A DNA stretch of 64,000 bases, taken from Coniferiporia sulphurascens (lineage: Eukaryota; Basidiomycota; Agaricomycetes; Hymenochaetales; Hymenochaetaceae). The notes under the pieces were generated by a model. The model ran no database searches and was not told the DNA's origin. It saw only the letters and a list, made by a program, of their open reading frames with translations. The stretch covers positions 434,001-498,000 of the forward strand of contig NBBA01000014.1 of NCBI GenBank assembly GCA_002794785.1, in the 5' to 3' direction. The translations under genes were made by a program, and so were the position numbers. Every line of letters begins with the position of its first letter. Position 1 is the stretch's first letter. Shown piece after piece: positions 44,954 to 56,817 of the stretch.

Positions 44954-47348
44954 ATGCTCGTACTCGTGCTTGATACTATAATATTTGCCTGTACTTCTTA
45001 CTACCTGGGATCTCGGCTGCTGTCGCGCAGAAGAAACCCTGGAAAGCTGCTCTACCCGCCGGGACCGAGGGGCTTGCCATTGGTCGGAAACATCTTCAAC
45101 ATGCCCAATTTGGCTGAGCTAGGGCAGGCCCGCGAATGGGCACGGCAATACGGTTGGTCGGAGCTGTGTTCTCCCTTACAGAAATTATTTCGACATTTAT
45201 TAAAGTTATTTCACCCAAGGCGACCTAACTTACTTCGAGACACTGGGAAAGTCATATATCCTGGTCAACTCATACGATGCTGCGTACGAACTCTTCGAGA
45301 AGCGCGGAAACAACTATTCGTCAAGGCCCCAGAATACCCTCGTCGAGCTGTAGGCACACTTTTAACACCTTTCACTCCAAAGTTAACGTTGAACGTTCGG
45401 ATTTCTCTCGGTCATCAGTGGGGGATGGGACCGCATAATGTCTTTGCTCCCGTACGGCGACGAGCATCGAAAGTCCCGTCAGATGATACATCGATTCTTT
45501 GGACAGTCTGCCGTCAACGATTTTTACGAATTGCAAACTCAGGTCGCTCACCGCCTTCTTTTTGGCCTACTCAAGGAATCGGACAGGTTCCGGGAACTCA
45601 TACGGCAGTGAGCATTTTAAATGTCTCAATTTCCTTGGACTGACGACTTCTGCTTTTAGTTCTGCAGGAGAGGCGGCAATGAAAATCGCTTACGGATACA
45701 AAGGCAGGCCGTCGTGCTATGTCGAGGAATTGGACCTATGGCTCATTTATTTTCTTAGTCTTGGACAAAGACGACCCCTACGTAGAACTTGTAGATACGG
45801 CCCTTAGAAATGTATCGGAAGTGGAGCGGTTCCACATTATCAATGTTCTTCCGTGGTGTAAGCACGAGATCATCGCTTTTCAAAAAAATTATCTTTTCTG
45901 ATTTGTACTCACTTTAGTGCGTCATCTGCCTGGATGGTTTCCAGGAACCAGCGGCAATCTTATCGAACAATCTCGTCTACTGACTAGAGCAATGATGTAT
46001 GAGCCTCATGAGATGGCAAAAGAAAAGATTGTGAGCTGAAAGCTTGTGTTGAACATCCGATGACTTATTGTAATCAGTATGAAGGATCTGCTGAGCCTTC
46101 GTTGACCAGTAAACTCATAGAAGCCAACTCCACTGCCGACGGAATTATTGTTGACGAAGAAATTATCGTCACAGTGACCTCTATAGCATACGCTGGTTCG
46201 TTCAATCTATCTCGCCGTTAACACTTTAATAACCTACCCTTCATCACGCAGCCGGTGCAGATACGGTAACTGCAGCAATACTGCGTCCGCCCCGTTGGCA
46301 CTCATATTGACCATAAACCGTTACTTTAAAGACGGTATCTACACTGGTCACATTCTGCCTGGCGATGGTCCTAAACCCCGATATCCAGCGCCGCGCACAA
46401 GAAGAACTTGATCGTGTAGTTGGTAAGGACAATCTTCCGACTATGGAAGATAAGCCGAATCTGCCGTACATCAACGCCATATGCAGCGAGTCCCTGAGGT
46501 TTGTCCTTGTTTACGTGCCGTGCGTCAGGGTAATTCTAACATCGTCGCACATTGTTTATTCCAAAAGATGGCAGCCGGTATTGCCTTTCGGTGCGTAAAA
46601 AAAATTATACCTTGACCGGGGCCGATAATAATCGAGGACTCTGAAAACAAGGAGTCCCCCATTGTGCAACAGAAGATGACGTGTACAACGGTTACTTCAT
46701 TCCGGCTGGAACAACAATGCTTCCGAATGTCTGGTACGTTGCAAACCTTGCATATACTCATAATAAAGAACTATCGGCTGATTTTTTGTAAGGGCTATGC
46801 AAAGGGACTCAAAAGAGTATCCGGAGCCAGAGAAGTTCATACCCGAGCGCTGGGTACAGTCGGAGGGCAAAAAGGAGCCATTGGATGTCCGCAAGACGGC
46901 GTTTGGATTCGGTCGACGGTGCATTCACATTCCCGAGTCCGGTAGCTGGATTGTCTAACATACAAAAACCAGAATATGTTCGGGAAGACATTTTGCAGAG
47001 AATACGGTAAGCGCTCCGCAATTTTAAGGGAGTGGGACAAGTGTTTATGCTTATGTACACCACTGTTTTCAAAGATTTTCATCACCATTGCATCAATTCT
47101 AGCAGCCTTCAACATTGAGAAGGCCGTTGATGCTAACGGTACCCCGATTACGCCGGCCGTGGACTATACGCCGGACATCCTCAGGTTCGTTCATCATTGA
47201 CCAGAACTTCCTCCGTATACGAATGCTGAGTAACGTCGTACGTATAACTTCGTTCCAATTTAGTCACTCTAAGCCCTTCAAATGCAAGATAACTCCGCGC
47301 TCAAACAAAATTACACTCGCAATCCAGCAGGCGGTAGAGTCTGCTTAA
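44954..47348 (+). CDS. Cytochrome P450 monooxygenase (copy 2, tandem array), 15 exons, intact
   Basis: Exons 44954-45152, 45220-45349, 45419-45607, 45660-45703, 45759-45857, 45918-46030, 46078-46195, 46252-46265, 46332-46498, 46568-46590, 46652-46733, 46793-46918, 46973-47006, 47075-47184 and 47264-47348 give 510 residues without a stop. The anchor helix is LVLVLDTIIFACTSYYLGSR, followed by LYPPGPRGLPLVGNIF. The I-helix is AGADTVST, the K-helix ExxR is ESLR, then FIPERW, and the heme loop is FGFGRRICSGR. The fourth intron starts with GC (G|GCAGGC at 45704) and ends TTCTTAG; the exon before it is 44 nt, as in all four copies. An ER-bound oxidase with unknown substrate. It is the first of three tandem copies with near-identical architecture. 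Confidence 0.93.
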
Positions 47349-48579
47349 TGAGTAATGCACTACGGTACCGTGGTGATGTCCAGTGACCCTTCATGGAATT
47401 ATCCCCAGCTCACGATGACAGTGCCCGGACCGTAGACGAGCGCGCACGTAAAATGATAAAGAAATGCATTGATATATGTACAGTGTACCTAAGAATGTGA
47501 TACCGTAGTTCCTGAAGCACATTCCCAGCATTTAAGCTAGAAAAAAGAAAAAAGCCAAGATGGTGAAAATGTTGAAGGGCGAGCCAAACTGTAGATGCAT
47601 CAAGATATGTAATACTTGCTTAACCAACCTTGGAATTATACCTCTGGGTACGGATTCCACGGGAGTGGCTCTGGAGATTTCAGCAGGCAAGTACTTCACG
47701 GGATGAAACTTGATATTAAATAAATATAACAAACGTACTAAATATAATGGATGGTCATATGAACAACCATCTTACTAAGTGAATGATAACACAATAGTAA
47801 CGCCATACGAATAGGAGCTATGATAGTTATAGTATAAGTAGCTCACAGTAGATGTATATAAGGAGAGCTGGTCTCTACCATGAAATACATTGGTTTACGC
47901 TGATAACTCACCTTTGCCTCTACTATACCACTGCACCTCATCATCTACCACAAAGTGCATAGATTTAAGACTTGACTAGCCTATTCACAAAATCCAAGTC
48001 AACCATAATGATGAGAGACACGGTGGAAGAAAGGATGCAATGCACCTGAAGCATGATACATGTAACATGGCATGAATTACAGAGTGACCCCAAGGTGCTC
48101 CTCTCTTGCAAGGTTTCTGTCACGGAACGTCACAGTAGTATTCAGACTCCGATTATAAGGGCTTCGGCACTGGTTTGGTACAACTTCGCCTGTAAACCAC
48201 AGTCCCAATCGGAGTTTCAAATATGACCGCATTTTGTCACTCTTCTGTCACCTTTCGCAAAAAATGCATCCTAGCAAATCTCTACAGCACTCATTTCCCT
48301 GATAATTATGGTGGCATATACTTATATGATACACAGTGTATGGTACTGTATAAATCTTAGCAAAATGTGGGATTATCATGCAAGCCGGGAGACCTGAAGT
48401 AGTGCTGACGTGGACAAACCTACTGTTTTGCCTGCAGACTCACAACACAGAATTATTTCACGAAAAAACCTCACAGCTGTAAAATTGTACTAATATACAT
48501 ACGTTGTAAAAATTTCCGGCACTGGCTGTGATTTGTGGAAGCCGGGAATTGAAGGCGACCCTTGTTGCAAGCATTGCAC
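47349..48579. other. Spacer between P450 copies 2 and 3
   Basis: The first part (about 47460-48100) is homologous to the spacer after copy 3 (about 51870-52220), showing that the 3' flank was duplicated with the gene. It carries a 257 bp insertion (47714-47970). No gene is seen in the AT-rich remainder. Confidence 0.6.
47714..47970. mobile_element. 257 bp insertion with 5 bp target duplication (LTR-like)
   Basis: CTTGA at 47709-47713 is repeated at 47971-47975 directly after the insert. The paralogous spacer after copy 3 has a single CTTGA at the same point (about 52109-52113), which is an empty site. The insert has near-inverted ends (TATTAAAT and ATTTAAGA) and an internal TATATAAGGAGAGC, as in solo LTRs of fungal copia-type elements. 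It does not start TG and end CA, so the class is uncertain. Confidence 0.65.
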
Positions 48580-48774
48580 GGACTCTGAAAAAGTTAACTT
48601 AGTCAGTGGCGGCTATGGCTGTGTGGCCCTCATCGTGAGAACGTCCTCCTAGTCAGCTTGCTCAATTATACCGAATACACAAGGTACCATCGCGTCCATC
48701 TTCTCTATGTATTCCCCCACATATATCAACACAGTTATGACAAAGGAATTTAACAGCCAATTGCCAGCGCCGAT
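48580..48774 (+). repeat. Dispersed repeat copy C, upstream of P450 copy 3
   Basis: Near match to copy B (44381-44575). After this point copy C carries about 180 bp (roughly 48775-48958) not present behind copy B, and homology then resumes towards the promoter. Confidence 0.6.
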
Positions 48775-49286
48775 GTTGGAATTCAGCAATTCGCGGCGCG
48801 AGCGAATGCACTCCGTATCCAAGTATATCGTTTAACCAGTAGATATTAGATAATCGCGCGAGGGAAACTGAGCGCGCATACAACGGGAAAAATACTACGA
48901 AAAATTATTCAAACTCCGACGCCGTCTCGACATCGAGCTCGAACTTCAACAGCCGATAACATCCAAAATTAGGTCAAAAACTTTATATTACGTTCAGGGC
49001 CCTCTTCTTCAAAATTGCGCATGCAGACTTCTTCTACCGATTTCCATGCAAATGGAGGGTTTTCGGAATTCTGGACTATAATTGAAGCTCCGGAATCTTG
49101 GGCCTCCGACGAAATACATGGGAAGCATCCGCTGCATACAAAGAATGTATTACATTATTTTTGTTGCTTGATGCTCGTCCGATTGGTGTCTGTCGCGCAA
49201 ACTCGTCTTCCATTCGCATCGTTCTTGGTCGCTTGCGCATCCATACCATGCCCCCTTTCTGGCTCATCAAAGTCTAAATGTGCTCC

Positions 49287-49294
49287 TTATATAG
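49287..49294 (+). promoter_or_regulatory. TATA box of P450 copy 3
   Basis: TTATATAG in GCTCCTTATATAGTCGCGT, 41-48 nt before the first ATG and 68-75 nt before the second. Confidence 0.7.
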
Positions 49295-49334
49295 TCGCGT
49301 ATCTTAGGCCTTTGTGCTCGTGTACCCACCATCA

Positions 49335-51763
49335 ATGCTCGTGCTCCCACCGGCACCAACGATGTTCGTGCCCGTGCTCAACACTTTGATATTTGCCTGT
49401 GCTTTTTACTACCTGGGATCCTGGCTGCTGTCGCGCAGAAGAAATCTCGGAAGACCACCTTGCCCGCCGGGACCAAGGGGCTTGCCATTGGTCGGAAACG
49501 TCCTCAATATGCCCAGTTTGGCCGAGCTGGAGCGTGCCCGTGAATGGGCGCAGAAATACGGTTAGTCAGAGTTGTATTCTCCCTTACAGAGATTATTTCG
49601 ACATTTATTAAAATTATTTCACCCAAGGCGACCTAACTTACTTTGAGACGCTGGGAAAGTCTTATCTCCTGGTGAACTCATACGATGCTGCATACGAGCT
49701 CTTCGAGAAGCGCGGACATAACTATTCATCAAGGCCCCAGAATACCCTCGTCGAGCTGTAGGCACACTTCTAATACTTTTCACTCCAGAGTTGACGTTGG
49801 AAGTTCGGATTTCTCTCGTTCATCAGTGGGGGATGGGACCGCATAATGTCTTTGCTCCCGTACGGCGACGAGCATCGAAAGTCCCGTCAGATACTGCATC
49901 AATTGTTCGGACAATCTGCCGTTAAGGATTTTTACGAATTGCAAACTCAGGTCGCCCACAGACTACTTTTTGGCTTACTCAAAGAACCAGACAGGTTCCA
50001 GGGACTTATAAGACAGTGAGCGTTCGGGATGTCTCTTTCATTCTTTGAAATCCTTGATCTGACTTCTTCTGCTCTTAGTGCTGTGGGGGAGACGATAATG
50101 AAACTCGCTTATGGATATAAAGGCAGGTCGTCGTGCCTTGTCGCGGAATTTGGACCTCTGGCTCATTTATCTTCCCAGTCTTGGACCAAAACGATCCCTA
50201 CATAGAACTCGTAGGCAGTGCCCTTAGGAATGCATCAGAGGCGGAGCGGTTCCACGTTATTAATGTCCTTCCATGGTGTGAGCACGAGATCACCGCTGTC
50301 CAGGGAACGTTCTCATTTTTTATTTGTACTCACTTTTAGTGCGTCATCTGCCCGGATGGTTTCCAGGAACTAGCCACAATCTCATTGAACAGTCTCGTCT
50401 ACTGTCTAGAGCATTGATGCACGAGCCTCATGAAATGGCGAAAAGAACGATTGTGAGTTGAAAGCTTGTCCCGAATATGCGATAACTTATTGTAATCAGT
50501 ATGAAGGATTTGCTGAGCCTTCGATAACCAGTAAACTCATAGAGGCCAATTCCACCGTCGACAGAACTATTATTGATGAAGAAATAATAATCACGGTGAC
50601 CTCTATAGTATATGCTGGTCCGTCCAATCTATCTCGCTCTAACGCTTCAATAACCTGCACTTCTATCGTGCAGCCGGTGCAGACACGGTAACTACGATAA
50701 TACCGTGTCAGCCCTATCAGCACTCATACTGACTATGAACCCATAAAGACAGTATCCACACTAGTCACATTCTGCCTGGCAATGGTCCTAAACCCCGATG
50801 TCCAGCGCCGCGCTCAAGAAGAACTCGACCGTGTAGTCGGTAAGGACAATCTTCCAACTATGGAAGACAAGCCGAATCTGCCGTATATCAATGCCATATG
50901 CAGCGAGTCCTTAAGGTCCGCATTTTTTCATGCTTAATGCGTCAGAGTAATATTAACACGGTTTTACGCTGTTTATCCCAAAAGATGGCAGCCGGTATTG
51001 CCTTTTGGTGTGTAGAGCATGGTTTTACCTCGTCCGGGATCTATGAATAATCAAGGACTCTGAAAACAAGGGCTCCCCCATTGTGCAACAGAAGATGACG
51101 TGTACAACGGTTACTTCATTCCGGCTGGGACAACGATGCTTCCGAATGTCTGGTACGTTGCGGACCTTGCATATGATCATAATAAGGAACAACGACTTAT
51201 TTTCTTATAAGGACTATGCAAAGGGACCCAGAGGAGTATCCGGAGCCAGAGAAGTTCATACCCGAGCGCTGGTTGCCGTCGGATGGCAAAAAGGAGCCAT
51301 TGGATGTCCGCAAGACGGCATTCGGATTTGGCAGACGGTGTGTCCCCATTCTTGAATTTTGCAGCTGGAATTGCTGGCTGAAAGAAACTAGTATATGCTC
51401 GGGAAGATATTTTGTGGATAATACAGTAGGCACTCCGCAAGTGTGTGGGACGAGTGTCTATGCTCATGTGCACCAATGTTTTCAAAGATTTTCATCACCG
51501 TTGCATCAATTCTAGCAGCCTTCAACATTGAGAAGGCCGTTGATGCTAACGGTACCCCGATTACGCCGGCCGTGGAATATACGCCGTATATCATCAGGTT
51601 CGTTCATCGCTGGCTAGAACTTTCCATATAGTGGTCACTAAATTATGCCATATGCACAATTTCATTCCAATATAGTCACCCTAAGCCCTTCAAGTGCAAC
51701 ATAACTCCGCGCTCAGACAAAATCACGCTCGCAATCCAGCAGGCGGTAGAGTCTGCTAAATGA
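49335..51763 (+). CDS. Cytochrome P450 monooxygenase (copy 3, tandem array), 15 exons, intact
   Basis: Exons 49335-49560, 49628-49757, 49827-50015, 50079-50122, 50179-50277, 50340-50452, 50500-50617, 50674-50687, 50749-50915, 50987-51009, 51071-51152, 51212-51337, 51392-51425, 51488-51597 and 51676-51763 give 520 residues. If the second ATG at 49362, which aligns with the starts of the other copies, is used, the product is 511. The protein has the LVGNVLNMP start region, MSLLPYGDEHRKSRQ, the I-helix AGADTVST, ESLR, FIPERW and FGFGRRICSGR. Exon sizes 2-14 are identical to copy 2. The fourth intron again starts with GC (50123). Intact and probably expressed, given the conserved TATA box. Confidence 0.93.
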
Positions 51764-52989
51764 GTAATGCACTACGGTATCGTGTTGACGTCCAGTGAAC
51801 CTTCATTGTATTATCCATAGCTTACAATATAGTGCTCGGACCGTAGTCGAGCGCGCATGTGAAATGATAAAGAAATGCGCTGATATATGTACAGTATACC
51901 TGGGAGTGTGATTACATGGCCCCTGAAGCACATCCCCAGCATAAAAAAGAAAAAAGCCAAGATAGTGAAAGTGTTGAAGGGCGAGCCAAATTATAGATGC
52001 ATCAAGATACTATGTAATACTTGCTTAACCAGCTTTGGAACTATACCTCCGGGTATTCCTCGAAAGTGGCTCTGGAGATTTCAGCGGGCAAGTACTTCAC
52101 GGGATAAAACTTGACGGGCCTATTCACAAAATCCAAGTCAATCATAATGATGAGAGACACGATGAAAGAAGGGATGCAACGCGCTCGAAGCATGATATAT
52201 GGCGTGAATTACGGAGTAACCCAAGTATAACGAAGTTACACCCGTGGATGATAGCATAATATAGAAGAGTAAATGCGGGAGCCGTCTGCAGAAGGTACAG
52301 TAAGAAAGCAGGCTTCTCCAGCTATTTGTGAGCCGGCTCCATATGGCCACGGGCTATTTGTCCCACGAACCGCCCGTTGGCGCACGGTATCGGTTACGAC
52401 GGAAGTACTAAAATGACAGTTCTAGCGCGGCTTGGGGCTCGCTGAACCTCCACATGCCAAGCATCTCATGTGGAATAAAGGCGAACAGGTCAGTTCCAAA
52501 ATGGGTGCGTATATATGCAGCTCAAAGGGATGCAAAGCACCAGTCTTTCGCTAAGTAAAGGCGTTGCCAAGTTTTGTGGCTTTGACAGTCCGCGCCGAAC
52601 AGTATCAAACTTTAGATTATCTGCTTTAGGCAACTTTTTTTACTACTAAGCAGGTAAACGTAGAAGACTTAGTAATCGCACATAAATGGGAATAATGGTC
52701 ACTGGATTGTGGGAGACGCTGCTACTAAATAAAGTATGAGTGGCACACGCCGCAGTCCTTCAAATTGAGAACCCCATCGGGGAATCCTGGATCCCAATCG
52801 GCATCGAGAGGCCCCCATTAGGATCCCGCCAAAACGCACAGAACTAATATGTCGCGCAAATTCCGAGTCGACTTCCATTCGCATCGTTCTTGATTGCTCG
52901 CACAAATATATCACCCCCCTTTTCGGACTCCTTATATAGTCGCGTACCATCAGCCTTCTTAGGCCCTTGTGCTCGAGCACCCACCAACA
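51764..52989. other. Spacer between P450 copies 3 and 4
   Basis: The first part (about 51870-52220) duplicates the spacer after copy 2, without the 257 bp insertion. The rest up to the TATA box of copy 4 lacks the B/C repeat. No gene. Confidence 0.55.
52932..52939 (+). promoter_or_regulatory. TATA box of P450 copy 4
   Basis: TTATATAG in ACTCCTTATATAGTCGCG, 51-58 nt before the ATG. Confidence 0.7.
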
Positions 52990-55390
52990 ATGCTCCAAGT
53001 CGTGCTCGTGCTCGACACTATAATATTTGCCTGTACTTTTTACTACTTGCGATCTTGGCTGCTGTCGAAAAGAAGAAATCTTGGAAGACTGCCCTACCCG
53101 CCGGGACCGAGGGGTTTGCCATTGGTCGGAAATGTCTTCAATATGCCCAGTGTGGCTGAGCTAGAAAGGGCCCGCCAATGGGCACAACTATACGGTTGCT
53201 AGAGTCGATTTCTCCCTTATTTCAACGCATACTAACTTTAATTCACTTAAGGCGACCTTACTTACTTCAAGACGCTCGGAGAGTCTTATCTCCTGGTGAA
53301 CTCATATGATGCTGCATACGAGCTCTTCGACAAGCGCGGACACAGCTATTCGTCAAGGCCCCACAATACCCTCGTCGAACTGTACGATTGTTTTAACACC
53401 TTTCATTCCCAAACTCGAAGCTGACGTTGAACGTCCGGGTTTCTCCCGTTCATTAGTGGGGGGCTGAATCGCATAATGTCTTTACTCCCGTACGGCGACG
53501 AGCATCGAAAGTCTCGACAGATGCTACATCGATTCTTTGGACAGCCTGCTGTCAACGATTTTTGCGAATTGCAAACTCAGGTCTCTCACCGACTCCTTTT
53601 TGGTTTACTTAAAGAACCGGACAGGTTCCAGGAACTTATAAGACAGTGAGCGTTCTGGGTGTCTCTTTTATTCTATGAACTCCTTGGACTCATTTCTTCT
53701 CCCTTTAGTGCTGCAGGGGAGGCGGTAATGAAAGTAGCTTACGGATATAAAGGCAGGCCGTCGTGACATGTCGAGGAATTTGAAATTATGACTCATTTTA
53801 TATTCTTAGTCTTGGACCGAAATGATCCTTACGTAGAACTTGCAGACAGGGCCACCAGGTGTGCATCAGAAGCGGAGCAATTCCATTTAATCAACGTTCT
53901 TCCATGGTGTAAGCACGGGATAAATTCTGTTCAAGTATTGTTATCTGTTTTGATTTGTACTCACTTTTAGTGCGTCATCTGCCTGGATGGTTTCCCGGGA
54001 CCAGCCACAAGCTTATCAAACGGTCCCAACTATTGACTAGGGCAGTGCTGTACGAGCCTTATGAAATGGCGAAAGGAAAGATTGTAAGCCGAGAGCTTGT
54101 GCCGAACACCTGATGACTCACGTAAATCAGCTTGAAGGGTCTGCTGAGCCTTCGTTGACCAGTAAACTCATAGAGGCCAATTCCACTGCCGACGGAACTA
54201 TCATGGACGAAGAGTTAATCGTCGCGGTGACATCTATAGCGTATACGGGTTCGTCCTATCCATATCGCCTTTAATGCTTTAGTAACCTACCCTTCATCGT
54301 GCAGCCGGCGCAGATACGGTAACTACGGCAATACTGCGTCAACGCTGTTGGAACTCATACTGACCATGAACCCATAAAGACAGTATCTACACTGGTCACA
54401 TTCTGCCTGGCAATGGTCCTAAACCCAAATATCCAGCGCCGCGCTCAGGAAGAACTCGACCGTGTGGTTGGTAAGGACAATCTTCCGACTATGAGGGACA
54501 AGCAGAATCTGCCGTATATCAATGCCATATGCAGCGAGTCCTTAAGGTTTGTCTTTGTCCATACGTAGTGGGTCAGAGTTCGTTTAACATCGTTCCATGT
54601 TGTTTACTGCAAAAGATGGCAACCGGTATTGCCTTTCGGTGTGTACAAAAGAGTTTTACCTTGGCCAGGATCTATGAATAATCAAGGACTCCGAAAACAA
54701 GGCCTCCCCCATTGTGCAACAGAAGATGATGTGTACAACGGTTACTTCATTCCGGCTGGAACAACGATGCTTCCGAATGTCTGGTACGTTGCAAATATTA
54801 CATATGTTCATATTAAGGAACTAACAGCTGGTCTTTGGTCAGGGCTATGCAAAGGGACCCAAAAGAATATCCGGATCCAGAAAAGTTCATACCTGAGCGT
54901 TGGTTGTCGTCGGATGGCAAAGTGGAGCCATTGGATGTCCGCAAGACCGCATTTGGGTTTGGTCGACGGTGCATTCACATTCCCAAGTCCGGTAGCTGGA
55001 TTGTCTGACTGACGGAAAATAGTATATGTTCGGGAAGACATTTTTCGGAGGATACGGTAAGTACTTCGCGATAGGGGGATGGGTGTTTGTGCTTAATTGC
55101 GCTACTGTTTTCATAGATTTTCATCACCATTGCATCAATTCTAGCGGCCTTCAACATGGATAAGGCCGTTGGTGCTGACGGCATCCTGATTACGCCGGCC
55201 ATAGATTATACGGCTGGCCTTCTCAGGTTCGTCCATTATTGACTCTCTGCGCTGAGACAAGCCGCTGAATGTGCTTCACGCTTTTTTTTCGTTCCAATTT
55301 AGTCACTCTAAGCCTTTCAAATGCAAGATAACTCCGCGTTCGGACAAGATTGCGCTCGCAATTCAGCAAGTAGTTGAGCCCGCTAAATGA
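52990..55390 (+). CDS. Cytochrome P450 monooxygenase (copy 4, tandem array), 15 exons, intact
   Basis: Exons 52990-53194, 53252-53381, 53457-53645, 53709-53752, 53810-53908, 53971-54083, 54131-54248, 54305-54318, 54380-54546, 54616-54638, 54702-54783, 54843-54968, 55023-55056, 55117-55226 and 55303-55390 give 513 residues with no stop. Motifs are VVLVLDTIIFACTFYYLRSW, LPYPPGPRGLPLVGNVFNMP, AGADTVST, ESLR, FIPERW and FGFGRRICSGR. Intron 4 begins GC at 53753. The first intron donor GTTGCT is weak but sits exactly where the others splice. A substitution in the conserved segment before the K-helix (TMRDKQNLPY where the other copies have TMEDKPNLPY) may affect function. Confidence 0.91.
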
Positions 55391-56252
55391 GTACTGTGCC
55401 ATGGTACCGCGGCGATATCAGTAGATCCTCAACGTGCTATCCACAAAATTGTCGTGTCTGCAGACGAGCGCGCACGCAAAAGCGATAAAGAAATACATTA
55501 ACATGTGTGCAGTATACCTGAGAGTGTAACGGCACACCATTTGATGAAAAGAAGAAAGGGTCAATATTGTGAAATGTTGAAGGGGGCCTTTCCGACATGG
55601 ACAGAAATCTTTTTCTTGTCTCTTGAACTTGAAGCTTTTGCAGAACAGGTCTAGACGTCCCGTTTCACTCGCGATCAGTAATCAGTCGAGTTTCGTGCTT
55701 TACTACTTTTATCTTGAACATAGAGTCACGCCGAGAAATTTAGGCACGAAAGAGGAGCTTGAGGGGAGGCTTAGCGGTATCGGATCTCAAATCCTCTATT
55801 TATGGGAACAGGTGTCAGGTGGATGTAGTGTAGCCAAAGTTCGGTTCGGTCCGGTTCGGTGGCGTTTTTTGCTGAACGCTGAACCGGACTTTGCGTCCGG
55901 TTCAGCAACGTGGCCGAACGCGAACGCGAACCGCTGCGAACGGTTCGTAGACGTTCGGTTCGCGTCCGAACGCATCCGCACTCCGAACGTGTCAAAAAAA
56001 CATTGCCATATGTACGTTAGAGTTAGATACTGAGAAACTATTATAAAGAGCCATATAAGTTGGACTGGGGGTCCTTTAAATATTAGATAGTAACAGGATT
56101 GTAAAGAAAGGAAGTCATCCGTTACAATTAGGATGTAGAATCGTTCAAAACCCATCATTAACAGCTGAAATCACTCCTGATTTGTATCCAGCTTTAAGAA
56201 CCTGTATGGCCTTGAACCTTTCAGGTGAGAGTCGGTTTTGAAACTCCATACC
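55391..56252. other. 3' flank of the P450 array and repeat debris
   Basis: The first 200 nt resemble the flanks of the other tandem copies. A half copy of the GTTCGG-rich MITE lies at 55834-56000. No gene. Confidence 0.5.
55834..56000 (+). repeat. Half copy of the GTTCGG-rich MITE
   Basis: GTGTAGCCAAAGTTCGGTTC starts a run of GTTCGG, GAACGCGAAC and CCGAACG words in the same order as 42725-42880, ending near CACTCCGAACGTGTC. The inverted partner end is not seen, so this copy is truncated. Confidence 0.55.
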
Positions 56253-56804
56253 TGTTAAGCTCAACAGTTACGTGGTGATCGACATCAGGGCTTCCTGATT
56301 GTCGAGGCTGATGGTGATGACAACGGGGCTTCCTAGATGTTGTAAGTCGAAGGTGATCATCGGCGGGGCTTCCTGATTGACGATGTGGATGCAGTAGGCT
56401 TCTTAGAAGAGTCAGGTTACAATGAAGTGACTGGCGACTCAGTAGTCACACAGTAGACTGTTGAGGAGCAGATAATGGGCTTGTATGAACAAAGAGCACA
56501 AGCTTAGGGCTTATGTGATCTACATTACATGCTTATATGCTACTCTATGTGTTTGCTACTGTAGGGTTGTTGTATAAGGTTGTTTACATGGCTATGGAAG
56601 GTCATGGAAACCCAAGGAAGGTCTTGGTAATACAGTTGAAGGTATCAGTAAGCAAAGCATGTCATGATGGTGCAATATGGTGTCATCATGGCATCTTATG
56701 GTGTCAGGTGGATAAGGATGAGAAATGGGGGAGTTGTGCTGACTGATGATGACGAATAGGAAATGAGTCAGCATAATAAGGGAAAGTAAAGGAAAATTGT
56801 AACA
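56253..56804 (-). repeat. Long terminal repeat, 552 bp, TGTTA...TAACA
   Basis: On the minus strand it starts TGTTACAATTTTCC directly after the purine-rich AAATGGGAGACAA (56805-56817) and ends GCTTAACA. The 5 bp ends are perfect inverted repeats. The purine tract suggests a 3' LTR of a minus-strand element. It contains a tandem array of about 38 bp units (56285-56405). Flanking 5 bp sequences are not identical, so it is not a simple solo LTR. Orientation is moderately certain. Confidence 0.55.
56285..56405 (+). repeat. Imperfect tandem repeat, about 38 bp unit
   Basis: GGGCTTCCT begins at about 56288, 56327 and 56366, with a fourth, weaker start (GGCTTCTT) near 56397. The units share GAT/GATG-rich bodies. 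It sits inside the LTR. Confidence 0.6.
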
Positions 56805-56817
56805 TTGTCTCCCATTT

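Noticed and set aside
44954..55390. Tandem P450s as pseudogenes, because every single frame is broken into short pieces
   Set aside because: When the GT(GC)..AG introns are removed, all three give continuous 510-520 residue proteins with all P450 motifs.
56285..56405. CRISPR-like array
   Set aside because: The 38 bp units are degenerate and contiguous with no distinct spacers, and the host is a eukaryote.
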